Shown here one piece after another: positions 35,537 to 46,100 of a stretch of DNA of 64,000 bases (within the stretch, counting starts at the first letter, position 1; each line of letters begins with the position of its first letter). The DNA is taken from NCBI RefSeq assembly GCF_900172265.1, contig NZ_FWFK01000009.1:31939-95938 (forward strand), given 5' to 3'. The position numbers and the translations under genes are program-made. The notes below the pieces were generated by a model. That model was not told the DNA's origin. It made no database searches and worked only from the letters and a program-made list of their open reading frames with translations. This DNA comes from Roseivivax jejudonensis. GTDB lineage: Bacteria; Pseudomonadota; Alphaproteobacteria; Rhodobacterales; Rhodobacteraceae.

Positions 35537-36088
35537 TCAGAGCGGTTCGTGAACGAAGGCGGCCTGGGACTTCAGGTCGAGAAGGCCGGCACCATCGGTT
35601 TGCAGGTACTCGGCGAGGCCGAAGCCCGGCGAGACCGGTTCGTACTGGAAGCAGGCGCGAAGCAGCATCAGCTCGTTCTCGCGGCCATACTGGAAGGCGA
35701 CGGCCGGACGGACCTCATCACCCGCCCCGTAGGTCGAGACATCGGCACAGGCGTAGTCCGAGCTCGGCGGCGTGAAGTTGCGGATGTCGAGCCGGACCAT
35801 TTCCAGCATGAGGTTCTGCTGGCAGTTCGGCAGGATGATCGCCCGCTCGCAGATGGTATCACGCAGGGAGTCGCGATCGTAGATCGTTCCGGTTCCGAGG
35901 CGGACGTCACGCACCGTGGTGTCGAGACCGTGCTCCAGCATCGTGTGCCGCGCCGTCCACATGCCGAGCTCGACGCTCGAGATGATGAGGAACAGGTAGG
36001 CCGGGATCCAGATCGCGGCGGCGATTGCCATCGAGGCGGATTCGTTGCGCGCAAAACCGCGCAGGAAAGTAAACGCTTTACGGGTCAT
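35537..36088 (-). CDS. TadE-like pilus assembly protein (second of three)
   Basis: 183 residues, a minor pseudopilin-like protein. The hydrophobic segment FARNESASMAIAAAIWIPAY and LFLIISSVELGM (about 11-42) contains the Glu that corresponds to the pseudopilin/TadE processing region. The rest is exported and has several Cys (CERAIILPNCQQ, YACADV, ACFQYE), suggesting disulfides. Its ATG overlaps the stop of the VWA gene by 4 bases. It could be a structural partner of the VWA protein at the cell surface. Confidence 0.85.
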   Translation of the reverse strand: MTRKAFTFLRGFARNESASMAIAAAIWIPAYLFLIISSVELGMWTARHTMLEHGLDTTVRDVRLGTGTIYDRDSLRDTICERAIILPNCQQNLMLEMVRLDIRNFTPPSSDYACADVSTYGAGDEVRPAVAFQYGRENELMLLRACFQYEPVSPGFGLAEYLQTDGAGLLDLKSQAAFVHEPL

Positions 36089-37524
36089 TGCACGAGCCTC
36101 AGCTGGTTGATCGCACGTGCGATCGAATAGAACGCGTTCTCGATCTCGATGCCCTCCACGCGGTAGAAGTGGGCGGGCGAGGAGGCGCATTGCTGCATCA
36201 CGTCAGCGCCGTGGTCCTCGACCTCGAAGCCGATCGACCAGATCACGATACCCTTGGCCTTCGCCGCGTCGCAGATGCGGTCGAGAAGCTGGTCGCCCAT
36301 GTCGGCGTTGTACTTCTGCCAGTAGAAGGACGAGTGATAGTACCGGTTCACGTTGCGCTGGAGGTAGTACCACAGATTGTAGCTGTTCCAGTGCGAGACC
36401 TCGGACGACGAGTCGTACGCCCAGTCCTGGAGCCGATAGGAGCGGTCATGCTGGCCGTCGGTCATCAGAACGATGGTCTTGAGCGTCTCTTCGTCGTTCC
36501 AGTTCGCCGGGCGGCCGGAAAAGGTGCCCGAGACGTCGCCGTCGGAGATCATTTCGTTGACCAGCGGACGGTGGCCCGGGCTCAGAAGCGCGGTCGCCCA
36601 CTTCATGCCCAGGAAGATCGAGGTGCCGGCGCGCGGCTGGAACTGGCCGATCTGCCACTTGAGGGCGTTGCCGTCCTGCGTCAGCGGACGGATCCGCTCG
36701 TAGGAGTAGCGCGGGCAAATGGTGTCGTCGCGCGCATTCCACCCCGCATAGTTCCACTGGAAGTGCTGGGCCTGCTCGTAGTAGCGATTCATGTCCAGCT
36801 CGGTGCTGTCGAACTGGTTGGCGTCGATCTCGAGGCAATGCGAGTAGCCGTGCCGCCAGTTGACGTTGAAGTGCTGCGCCAGGTCCGGACCCGCGTTCAC
36901 GTGCTCCGAGTAGGGCACGAGCGAGATCGAGATCAGGTCCTCGTTGTCGTCCTCGAGCACCGTGTCGATGAAGGTGTTCGCGGCGGTCTGGAGGTTCGCC
37001 ATCTTGTTGTTCGAGGCCATCGAGCCCGAGATGTCGAGCACCAGCGAGATCTCCACGTTGGCGATCCGCTCGATGGCCCGGCTCAGGCTGCTGGTCTTGA
37101 TCGAGTCGAGACCGACGAGCGATGTGAAGTTGGCCGGATCGTTGGACTCGGCCGTGCCGGTCACGTCCTTGTAGTTGAGGCCGGTGTCCGCATCGACGTT
37201 CGTCAGCGTGTCGCTCATGTTCATCTTGTCGAAGTAGTCGACCACGACCACCGACGGATCGAGAACCTGTTCGAGGTCCGCCGCGGCGAGAACCGCGCGG
37301 TCGAGCGTGTTCTGCATGTTCGTCCGCTTGTATTCGGCGATCATGAAGTCGACACCCAGACCGCCGACCGCGATCACCATCAGGACGGTGAAGATCGACA
37401 GGATCGACAGAGAGCCGTCTTCGTCGCGAACGAAATGGTCCGTGTTCCGCCGCAGGCGACGCGCTGCGCGGGCCGTTTTCCCGGACGGAGGCTTCCGTCC
37501 GATCCTTTCAAGATCATTGCACAT
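36085..37524 (-). CDS. TadG-like protein with von Willebrand factor A domain
   Basis: 479 residues, an exported Tad-type surface protein. A cytoplasmic basic N-terminus precedes the membrane/TadE-like segment GSLSILSIFTVLMVIAVGGL (37-56). From about residue 157 a vWA domain starts with VEISLVLDISGSMASNNKM, a complete MIDAS DxSGS motif (164-168), and includes IVLMTDGQHDRSY (about 350). The C-terminus has GFEVEDHGADVMQQCASSPA, as seen in Flp-pilus TadG proteins. First gene of the three-gene Tad-like set and coupled to the next by a 4-base overlap. Role in adhesion or pilus anchoring is inferred from the family. Confidence 0.9.
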   Translation of the reverse strand: MCNDLERIGRKPPSGKTARAARRLRRNTDHFVRDEDGSLSILSIFTVLMVIAVGGLGVDFMIAEYKRTNMQNTLDRAVLAAADLEQVLDPSVVVVDYFDKMNMSDTLTNVDADTGLNYKDVTGTAESNDPANFTSLVGLDSIKTSSLSRAIERIANVEISLVLDISGSMASNNKMANLQTAANTFIDTVLEDDNEDLISISLVPYSEHVNAGPDLAQHFNVNWRHGYSHCLEIDANQFDSTELDMNRYYEQAQHFQWNYAGWNARDDTICPRYSYERIRPLTQDGNALKWQIGQFQPRAGTSIFLGMKWATALLSPGHRPLVNEMISDGDVSGTFSGRPANWNDEETLKTIVLMTDGQHDRSYRLQDWAYDSSSEVSHWNSYNLWYYLQRNVNRYYHSSFYWQKYNADMGDQLLDRICDAAKAKGIVIWSIGFEVEDHGADVMQQCASSPAHFYRVEGIEIENAFYSIARAINQLRLVQ

Positions 37525-37913
37525 GCCGTACCCTTTTCCCCCGACCAGTCAGTCGTCGAAGATCACACGTATTTTGTTCGGAGCCAGCGCGCCGAAGGCA
37601 GACACTGCACGCCGTTCCCGACACACTGCTTCGGTAACCCGGCAAAAATGCGGCACTTTTTCTGCAAAAAGTGGGGCGTAAACCGAGATCCGTGCACGAT
37701 CGCGGTTCGTCACCGGCTTTGTCCGCCGCGCGGCGACTGTGGCGCCGCAATCCGGCAAGGCTCGGAACCGGCCGCTTGGCGATCCCGCGCCCCGACCTCT
37801 GCCGGATTTTCGGGCAGGCGGCGGATGTAAGCGTCGCAAAGCTGGGCTAGGGTGGTCGCGCGGCGGGTCGTCGGGCCGACGCCGCAGACGAAACGAGCGG
37901 CCGAGGAGGCGCA
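37525..37913. other. 389-bp divergent intergenic region (Tad-like operon / gdh)
   Basis: No gene is supported. It is less G+C-rich near 37570-37680 and contains a 20-bp palindrome (37654-37673). It holds the promoters of both the tadG-like operon and gdh, but I see no clear -35/-10 pair. Confidence 0.5.
37654..37673. promoter_or_regulatory. 20-bp palindrome between tadG-like gene and gdh
   Basis: CACTTTTTCTGCAAAAAGTG: 8-base arms around CTGC, with runs of T and A. It lies 129 bases upstream of the tadG-like start and 240 bases upstream of gdh. It could be an operator or a bidirectional hairpin. Confidence 0.45.
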
Positions 37914-39350
37914 ATGGAACATATCCCGCTGAACGAACCCACATTCCGAGAGAGCGTCGATCTGATGTTCAATCGGGCGGTGAAGCTGCTCGATCTCAGC
38001 CCGGGCCTCGAGGAAAAGATCCGGGTGTGCAACGCGACCTACACGGTGCGCTTCGGGGTGCGTCTTCGCGGGGCGATCCATACCTTCACCGGTTACCGCT
38101 CGGTCCACTCCGAACACATGGAGCCGGTGAAGGGCGGGATCCGCTATTCGATGGCCGTGAACCAGGACGAGGTCGAGGCGCTGGCCGCGCTCATGACCTA
38201 CAAGTGCGCGCTGGTCGAGACGCCGTTCGGCGGCTCCAAGGGCGGGCTTTGCGTGGATCCGCGCGACTGGGACGCCCACGAGATGGAGCAGATCACCCGG
38301 CGCTTCGCTTACGAGCTGATCAAGCGCGACCTCATAAACCCGAGCCAGAACGTGCCCGCGCCCGACATGGGCACGTCCGAGCGCGAGATGGCGTGGATCG
38401 CTGACCAGTATAACCGGATGCACACGACGGACATCAATTCGCGCGCCTGCGTGACCGGCAAGCCGCTCAATGCCGGCGGGATCGCCGGCCGGGTCGAGGC
38501 GACGGGCCGCGGCGTGCAGTTCGCGCTGCGCGAATTCTTCCGTCATCCCGAGGATATCGCCAAGACCGGGCTGTCGGGATCGCTCGACGGCAAGCGGGTC
38601 ATCGTTCAGGGTCTCGGCAACGTGGGCTACCATGCCGCGAAGTTCCTGAGCGAGGAAGACGGCTGCAAGGTCGTCGCGATCATCGAGCGCGACGGCGCGG
38701 TGATGGACCAGGGCGGCCTCGACATCGAGGCGGTGCGCGCGCACATCGCCAGCACCGGCGGGGTCGCCGGCTGTCCGGGCGTCGACTACACCGAGTCCGG
38801 CAAGGCGGTGCTCGAGCACGAATGCGATATCCTGATACCGGCTGCGCTCGAAGGTGTCATCAATCTCTCGAACGCCCACCGGATCAAGGCGCCGCTGATC
38901 GTCGAGGCTGCGAATGGTCCGGTCACGGCGGGCGCCGACGATATTCTGCGCCAGAGGGGCACGGTCGTCATTCCGGACATGTATGCCAATGCCGGCGGCG
39001 TAACGGTGTCGTATTTCGAATGGGTGAAGAACCTCAGCCATATCCGCTTCGGCCGGATGCAGCGCCGGCAGGAAGAGGCGCGGCACCAGCTCATCGTTGA
39101 CGAACTGGAGCGGCTGGATCGCTACCTCGGCGACGCATGGTCCATGACGCCCGGCTTCAAGGACAAGTACCTCAAGGGCGCCGACGAACTCGAGCTGGTG
39201 CGCTCCGGCCTCGATGACACCATGCGGATCGCCTACCAGTCGATGCGCGTGCCGTGGCACGAGCGTTCGGACGTCACCGACCTGAGGACCGCGGCCTACA
39301 TGGTCGCGATCGACAAGGTCGCGGCCAGCTATCGCGCCAAGGGTCTCTGA
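37914..39350 (+). CDS. Glutamate dehydrogenase (Glu/Leu/Phe/Val dehydrogenase family)
   Basis: Reversible oxidative deamination of glutamate to 2-oxoglutarate. It has 478 residues, the NAD-type hexameric length. The catalytic lysine region is GGIRYSMAVNQDEVEALAAL followed by ALVETPFGGSKGGLCVDPRD (about 102-121, with Lys in GGSKGG). PAPDMGTSEREMAWIADQYN and the Rossmann motif VIVQGLGNVGYHAAKFLSEE (about 228-247) complete it. AGGAGG immediately precedes the ATG. The family includes leucine and phenylalanine dehydrogenases; the length and catalytic region favour glutamate. Confidence 0.93.
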   Translation: MEHIPLNEPTFRESVDLMFNRAVKLLDLSPGLEEKIRVCNATYTVRFGVRLRGAIHTFTGYRSVHSEHMEPVKGGIRYSMAVNQDEVEALAALMTYKCALVETPFGGSKGGLCVDPRDWDAHEMEQITRRFAYELIKRDLINPSQNVPAPDMGTSEREMAWIADQYNRMHTTDINSRACVTGKPLNAGGIAGRVEATGRGVQFALREFFRHPEDIAKTGLSGSLDGKRVIVQGLGNVGYHAAKFLSEEDGCKVVAIIERDGAVMDQGGLDIEAVRAHIASTGGVAGCPGVDYTESGKAVLEHECDILIPAALEGVINLSNAHRIKAPLIVEAANGPVTAGADDILRQRGTVVIPDMYANAGGVTVSYFEWVKNLSHIRFGRMQRRQEEARHQLIVDELERLDRYLGDAWSMTPGFKDKYLKGADELELVRSGLDDTMRIAYQSMRVPWHERSDVTDLRTAAYMVAIDKVAASYRAKGL

Positions 39351-39384
39351 CGCGCGAAACCTTGCCGTTACAGGCTACGTTACT

Positions 39385-39413
39385 TTGGCATCGCCGCGTT
39401 CCCGACATATGTC
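39385..39413 (+). promoter_or_regulatory. Putative promoter of the small exported protein gene, overlapped by a palindrome
   Basis: TTGGCA (39385-39390, five of six matching TTGACA) with a 17-base spacer and TATGTC (39408-39413). The -10 lies inside the perfect palindrome at 39401-39416. Confidence 0.4.
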
Positions 39414-39416
39414 GGG
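39401..39416. promoter_or_regulatory. Perfect 16-bp palindrome CCCGACATATGTCGGG
   Basis: All sixteen bases are self-complementary without a loop. The last base is 24 bases before the ATG at 39441 and the palindrome covers the probable -10 box, the position of a repressor operator. No cognate regulator is known. Confidence 0.5.
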
Positions 39417-39440
39417 GCGCGCATGCCGACGGAGGAAGAC

Positions 39441-39752
39441 ATGAAAGGTCGCACGTTTGGTGCCGTGACACTCATCGCCGGCTCGCTCTTGGCGGGCACG
39501 GTGCAGGCGCAGGAAAACAAGGCTGAAGAATGCGCGGTGCAGGCCGCGATGGTCATGGCCGTGGTCGAGAGCCGCCGCAGCGGCGCCGCGCCACAGGATG
39601 CCGTCCGCGACGTCCAGCAGGGCTTGGAGGGCGATCAGGCCAAGTACGCGTCGGTCGTTCCGGCCGTCGCCGACTGGGTCTACACGCTGCCCGAAGATCA
39701 GCTCGGCCCGGATGTGGGCGACAGCTGGACCGAGGCCTGCCTGGCCCGCTGA
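39441..39752 (+). CDS. Small exported protein with two cysteines, function unknown
   Basis: 103 residues. A signal peptide (about 1-23, ending VQAQ) is cleaved to a soluble periplasmic protein with just two cysteines (31 and 100), a possible disulfide. The mature part is helical and acidic (EECAVQAAMVMAVVESRRSG, YASVVPAVADWVYTLPEDQL). GGAGGA (39431-39436) supports the ATG at 39441 over the ATG at 39423. It stands alone between gdh and dnaG. No family is recognised. Confidence 0.8.
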   Translation: MKGRTFGAVTLIAGSLLAGTVQAQENKAEECAVQAAMVMAVVESRRSGAAPQDAVRDVQQGLEGDQAKYASVVPAVADWVYTLPEDQLGPDVGDSWTEACLAR

Positions 39753-39851
39753 TCGCGCTGTGCGCGGCACCTGTCCGATGGTGCCGGATCGTTGGGCTGA
39801 CGCCGTTCCGGGCTCTCGACTCGGGGCGGCCGCGGGGCCATATTTCGGCCC

Positions 39852-41810
39852 ATGAGCCTGCCCCCCGGTTTTCTCGACGAACTGCGAACCCGAACGAGCC
39901 TGAGCCAGGTCGTCGGGCGCAAGGTGATGTGGGACAATCGCAAGTCGAACCAGGCCAAGGGCGACATGTGGGCGCCGTGCCCGTTCCACCAGGAAAAGAG
40001 CGCATCCTTCCACGTCGACGACCGCAAGGGCTTCTACTACTGCTTCGGCTGCCACGCGAAAGGTGACGCCATCTCGTTCGTTCGGGAAACCGAGAACGTG
40101 GGCTTCATGGAGGCGATCGAGATCCTCGCCGGCGAGGCCGGGATGCAGATGCCCGCAAAGGATCCGCGCGCGAAGGAAAAGGCGGACCGGCGCACGCAAC
40201 TGGTCGAGGTCATGGAGACCGCCGTCCGCTACTTCCGCCTGCAGCTCAAGACCGGGGCCGGCACGGCGGCCCGTGACTACCTGTTCGGCAAGCGTGGGCT
40301 GTCCGAGGCGGCGGTCGAAACCTTCGAGATCGGGGTGGCGCCGGATGGTTGGCAGGGCCTCTGGGACCACCTGACCGGGCAGGGCATCGCGCCGGAGATG
40401 ATCCTTGCCTGCGGGCTGGCGCGCGAAAGCACCAAGGGCGGCAAGCCCTACGATGTCTTCCGCAACCGCATCATGTTCCCGATCCGCGACGGTCGCGGGC
40501 GGGCCATCGCCTTCGGCGGCCGGGCGATGGACCCGAACGACAAGGCCAAGTACCTCAATTCCCCCGAGACCGAACTCTTCGACAAGGGTCACAACCTCTA
40601 CAATCTCGGGCCCGCCCGAGAGGCGGCGGGCAAGGGGCAGCCGCTGGTCGTGGCCGAGGGCTACATGGACGTCATCGCGCTGTCCGAGGCCGGGTTCGGC
40701 GCGGCGGTCGCCCCGCTCGGGACCGCGGTGACCGAGCCGCAGCTGCAAACGCTGTGGCGCGTCGCGGCCGAGCCGCTGATCGCGCTCGACGGGGATGCGG
40801 CCGGCCTGCGCGCGGCCTATCGGGTGATCGACCTCGCGCTGCCGCTTCTGGAATCCGGGCGCTCGCTGCGCTTCGCGATCATGCCCGAGGGCAAGGACCC
40901 CGACGACCTCGTGCGCGCGGGCGGTCCGCAAGCGGTGCAGGGCGTTCTCGATGCCGCGGCGCCAATGGTCGATCTGCTCTGGCGGCGCGAGACCGAGGGC
41001 CGGGTCTTCGACAGCCCCGAGCGCAAGGCGGCGCTTGATCGGTCGCTGCGCGATGCGCTCAAGCTCATCCCGGACCCTTCGCTGCGCTACCACTACGGCG
41101 ACGAGATCAAGCGCCTGCGGTGGGACCTGTTCCGGCCCCCGACGCGCAGCGCGGGCGGGACGCCGCGCCGGCTCTGGCGTGCGGGCGGGCCGGCTGCGCC
41201 AGCCGCGCCGACGGCCGCGGCGAAGGCGTCCCTGCTCGTGTCGGACGCACGCGCCGAGGAACACATCCGCGAGGCGGTGATTCTGGCCGCGGCCCTGACC
41301 ACGCCGGCGGTCCTGGGGTCTTTCGATGCCGAGATCGCCGGGATGGACTGCACCGACCCCACGCACACCGCCCTGCGCGACGCGCTTGTGGGGGCGATGC
41401 CCGCCACTCAGGAGGAGGCGACGCGTGCGGCGACCGAGGCGATCGGACGTGAAGCTCTTGAATCGTTCCTCGGGGCACCTCATTTGCGCGTGGTGCCGTG
41501 CCTGCGCCGCCCCGGTGACGAGGAGGTGGCCGCGCTCACCGTCGCCGAGGAACTGGCGAAACGGAACGCGGCGCGAGGTCGGCGCGACGCCGAGGACGAG
41601 GCGGTCGAGGATCTCGAGGCGCATTCCGACGAGGTCGTCACATGGCGGCTGCGGCAGGCGTCCGAGACCTATGCGCGCGCGCAGCGCGCGGCAGGCGAGG
41701 ACGACATGGACTACGAGACGGGTGCGAACGGTGCCCGAATCGACCGCGGCGAACGCGATGCCTTCGCCGCGCTGATGGAGACGATCCGGTTCGAAAAGGG
41801 GCGGCGGTAG
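39852..41810 (+). CDS. dnaG: DNA primase
   Basis: Makes RNA primers for replication, 652 residues. The N-terminal CHC2 zinc domain has CPFHQEKSASFHVDDRKGFY and YCFGCHAKGD (about 40-73: Cys-x2-His with Cys-x2-Cys). The TOPRIM core follows (PLVVAEGYMDVIALSEAGFG, about 272-291, with the acidic Glu). Then come LIALDGDAAGLRA and a C-terminal helicase-interaction domain that is long, acidic and less conserved. The RNAP-binding signature between zinc finger and core (FGGRAMDPNDKAKYLNSPET) is present. It is followed 127 bases later by rpoD, the usual alphaproteobacterial order. Confidence 0.97.
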   Translation: MSLPPGFLDELRTRTSLSQVVGRKVMWDNRKSNQAKGDMWAPCPFHQEKSASFHVDDRKGFYYCFGCHAKGDAISFVRETENVGFMEAIEILAGEAGMQMPAKDPRAKEKADRRTQLVEVMETAVRYFRLQLKTGAGTAARDYLFGKRGLSEAAVETFEIGVAPDGWQGLWDHLTGQGIAPEMILACGLARESTKGGKPYDVFRNRIMFPIRDGRGRAIAFGGRAMDPNDKAKYLNSPETELFDKGHNLYNLGPAREAAGKGQPLVVAEGYMDVIALSEAGFGAAVAPLGTAVTEPQLQTLWRVAAEPLIALDGDAAGLRAAYRVIDLALPLLESGRSLRFAIMPEGKDPDDLVRAGGPQAVQGVLDAAAPMVDLLWRRETEGRVFDSPERKAALDRSLRDALKLIPDPSLRYHYGDEIKRLRWDLFRPPTRSAGGTPRRLWRAGGPAAPAAPTAAAKASLLVSDARAEEHIREAVILAAALTTPAVLGSFDAEIAGMDCTDPTHTALRDALVGAMPATQEEATRAATEAIGREALESFLGAPHLRVVPCLRRPGDEEVAALTVAEELAKRNAARGRRDAEDEAVEDLEAHSDEVVTWRLRQASETYARAQRAAGEDDMDYETGANGARIDRGERDAFAALMETIRFEKGRR

Positions 41811-41876
41811 CCGCAACGCCGCGATCTGGCAAAGAATCTGCAGGCCCGGGTGTGCGAATCACTTCATCGCGCTATT

Positions 41877-41895
41877 GATTCGCGATAATCGAATC
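41877..41895. promoter_or_regulatory. Inverted repeat and -10-like box upstream of rpoD
   Basis: GATTCG-CGATAAT-CGAATC (6-base arms) contains GATAAT (41884-41889), close to the consensus -10. No clear -35 lies at the right spacing, so this is a dyad with a possible -10 overlapped by it, 48 bases before the rpoD start. Confidence 0.35.
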
Positions 41896-41936
41896 GCCTG
41901 ACGCGTGACCCGGTCCCCCGAGAGGAGAGCTGAAAC

Positions 41937-43934
<1,998 letters not shown>

Positions 43935-43943
43935 GAGGCGCCG

Positions 43944-44216
43944 ATGTCGATCCTGTCGCGTCTGTTCGGAGGCGGGGGCGGCGGCGCGAAAACGCCCGCC
44001 GCCGAAACCGTGGAGTACAACGGCTACTTCATTACGCCCGAGCCGATCCCGGAGGATGGGGGCTTCCGCCTCGCCGCGAAGGTCGAGAATGCCGCGGGGC
44101 AGGTGCATCACCTCGTCCGGGCCGACCTGATCCGTGACCGGCAGGAGGCGGAAACCGCCGCGCTCGCCAAGGCGCGGCAGGCGATCGACCAGATGGGCGA
44201 CGGCCTGTTCGACTGA
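43944..44216 (+). CDS. HlyU family protein
   Basis: 90 residues. A short N-terminal glycine run ([15 protein letters not shown]) precedes the HlyU domain [40 protein letters not shown] and [17 protein letters not shown]. Named after the Vibrio haemolysin regulator, but in alphaproteobacteria these are uncharacterised small proteins. It is 9 bases after rpoD, so co-transcription is likely. Confidence 0.88.
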   Translation: MSILSRLFGGGGGGAKTPAAETVEYNGYFITPEPIPEDGGFRLAAKVENAAGQVHHLVRADLIRDRQEAETAALAKARQAIDQMGDGLFD

Positions 44217-44232
44217 GCGGCGTCGCGCTCAG
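44213..44232. terminator. Short hairpin shared by the hlyU and dedA ends
   Basis: CTGAGCG (44213-44219) with CGCTCAG (44226-44232) around a 6-base loop spans both convergent stop codons. There is no T-run on either side, so the terminator function is weakly supported. Confidence 0.35.
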
Positions 44233-44792
44233 GGCCGGTCGGGCGCGCGCCAATAGCGCCACATGACCTTCAAGCAGTAGAACAGCAGCGCCGCGATCGC
44301 GACCAGCGCCGGCAGGCGCGGCGACCAGACGTATCCCCAGACGTCGGAGACGATTCCGCCGATCTTGTCGCCGATCGTCACCATCAGAGTTCCCCAGACG
44401 ACGGCCGCCATCAGCGTGACCGGAATGTAGGTCGCGCTGCGGATCGGCGTGGCCGTGGCGATCAGCACTGGGGCTACGAACCGCGCGCCCGGAATGAAGC
44501 GGAAGATTGCGGTCAGGAGCAGAGGCCGCCCGACGAAGCGCCGGGTCAGCCGCTGCGCGAAGGGATGCGACAGCGCCTTCAGCACGCGCGGATGCTCGCG
44601 GAACCCCCGTGCGCCATAGTACGTCACGAGGTCCGTGGTCCATCCGCCGGCGACGACCGCAAGGATCGCGGCGGTTGCCGGAAACACGCCCTTGTGGGCC
44701 AGCACGCCCGCGGTGATGGCGACGGTGTCGCCTTCGAGCGCGCAGCCGAGCCAGACGAAGAAGAGCCCGTATTCCGCGATCAGCTGTTCTAT
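44229..44792 (-). CDS. DedA family membrane protein (non-canonical start)
   Basis: VTT-domain protein, proposed to act in lipid flipping and membrane homeostasis. The conserved DedA region is ILAVVAGGWTTDLVTYYGAR and RFVGRPLLLTAIFRFIPGARFVAPVLIATA, with membrane segments to the C-terminus. The reading frame is open upstream of any ATG and encodes the required N-terminal EQLIAEYGLFFVWLGCALEGDTVAITAG. No ATG, GTG or TTG in frame occurs before GTG 44705, which would cut off this part. The best ribosome-binding site (GGAGG) is followed 5 bases later by ATA at 44792-44790. I set the start there; CTG at 44783-44781 is an alternative. Confidence 0.75.
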   Translation of the reverse strand: MEQLIAEYGLFFVWLGCALEGDTVAITAGVLAHKGVFPATAAILAVVAGGWTTDLVTYYGARGFREHPRVLKALSHPFAQRLTRRFVGRPLLLTAIFRFIPGARFVAPVLIATATPIRSATYIPVTLMAAVVWGTLMVTIGDKIGGIVSDVWGYVWSPRLPALVAIAALLFYCLKVMWRYWRAPDRP

Positions 44793-44839
44793 GCCGTCCT
44801 CCGATTGACCGCCGGCCGCGCATCGCTACGTCGCGCGGC

Positions 44840-45235
44840 ATGCCTGACTTTCGAACCACCTGCCAGATTCACGCCGCCATTTTCGCGGCGCTGTTCGCCA
44901 TCTACATGCTGGCGCCCGGTCTTTCCTTCATAGCGTTCGACCTCGGTGCGCCGCCCGAGGCGCGGTTCGTCGCGCGGCGGGCCGGCATCATCCTTCTGGG
45001 CGTCGCGGCCATCGCCTTTCTCGCTCGCGGGCTGCCGCCGTCGCCGGCGCGGCAGGCCATTGTCGTGGGCCTGATCGTGATCTGGGGCGGTCTCGCCGCG
45101 TTCGGCGCGACCGCCATCCTGCGCGGTGTCGTGGGCTGGACGGCCTGGGGCACCGTGGTGGTCGAAGCGGTGCTGGCGATCATATTGGTGCCGCATCTGC
45201 GATCGCGTCCAAAAGACGGGTCTGACGCGGGCTGA
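44840..45235 (+). CDS. Four-TM small membrane protein, function unknown
   Basis: 131 residues with four predicted membrane segments: AAIFAALFAIYMLAPGLSFI, GIILLGVAAIAFLARGL, AIVVGLIVIWGGLAAFGATA and VVVEAVLAIILVPHL. The arginine in RFVARRAG lies between TM1 and TM2. It is reminiscent of the DUF4345-like small proteins, but not confidently assigned. Divergent from dedA, convergent with the SDR gene. Confidence 0.8.
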   Translation: MPDFRTTCQIHAAIFAALFAIYMLAPGLSFIAFDLGAPPEARFVARRAGIILLGVAAIAFLARGLPPSPARQAIVVGLIVIWGGLAAFGATAILRGVVGWTAWGTVVVEAVLAIILVPHLRSRPKDGSDAG

Positions 45236-45260
45236 CGCCTGCGCGACCCGCACCGATCGG

Positions 45261-45932
45261 TCAATCGACCGGCATCACGAAGACTTCCTGCACGTTCGCG
45301 CGGCGGTCCGCCTCAAGCGCGAACATGACGGAACGTGCGATATCTTCGGGCTGCAGCTTGTCTGGCTTCGCCTCGTCGAAGAACGGCGTGTCGACCATGC
45401 CCGGGGCGACGACGGTGCAACGCCCGCCCCATTCGCGGAATTCCTCGGCGAGGTTGCCGCCGTAGCCATGCACGAACCACTTGGAGGCCGAGTAGACCGA
45501 CCCCTTGATGTGTTTGCGCCCCGCGGCGGAGCCGGTCAGCACGAGGTGCCCTTTGCTCTCCTTAAGGTGCGACTGCGTCGCTTTCACCGTCCAGAGCAAG
45601 CCGAGGATGTTGATGCGCACGAGCGCTTCCCATTCCTCGGGATCCCCAGCCTCAGTGCCGGCAGCCGAAAGGCCGGTGCCGGCATTGGCAAAGGCCGCGT
45701 CGATACCGCCGAATGCTTCGGCGAGGCTCGCGGCCGCCTTGCGCTGCTCCGACAGGTCGGTCGCGTCACCGGGCAGGGCCATTGCCGTGTCGCCGAGCTC
45801 TTTCACAAGGTCCTCGAGCTTGTCCTGCGACCGGGCGAAAAGCCCGACATTCCATCCGGCCTCGACCGCCGCGCGGGCCGTCGCCGCGCCGATTCCGCTC
45901 GATGCTCCGGTGATGAAAAGCGTGCGCGCCAT
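45261..45932 (-). CDS. Short-chain dehydrogenase/reductase (SDR)
   Basis: NAD(P)-dependent oxidoreductase, 223 residues. The Rossmann motif is LFITGASSGIGAATARAAVE (5-24), the NAG motif AAFANAGTGLSAAG, and the catalytic Tyr/Lys is in YSASKWFVHGYGGNLA (about 140-143) with a Ser shortly before (LVLTGSAAG). The start at 45932 (MARTLFITG) is preferred over 45998, because the extra residues have no similarity. Substrate unknown. Its C-terminus is conventional. Confidence 0.92.
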   Translation of the reverse strand: MARTLFITGASSGIGAATARAAVEAGWNVGLFARSQDKLEDLVKELGDTAMALPGDATDLSEQRKAAASLAEAFGGIDAAFANAGTGLSAAGTEAGDPEEWEALVRINILGLLWTVKATQSHLKESKGHLVLTGSAAGRKHIKGSVYSASKWFVHGYGGNLAEEFREWGGRCTVVAPGMVDTPFFDEAKPDKLQPEDIARSVMFALEADRRANVQEVFVMPVD

Positions 45933-46100
45933 GAAGAACTCCGTTCCTTGATCTGTCCGTGACAGAGAGAAACGCCGCGCGTCCCGATGCGGTTGCATGC
46001 GATCATGCGAGACGCAGCGTTTACCGTTTGATCACGGGTTCGATGAAACCATCGGGAGGGGCAGGCCGTTGCTGCCCCGTATCGATTGGGAGAGTAAGCC

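Noticed and set aside
44229..44705. GTG at 44705 as the DedA start
   Set aside because: It would drop the conserved N-terminal helix and acidic residue of the DedA domain.
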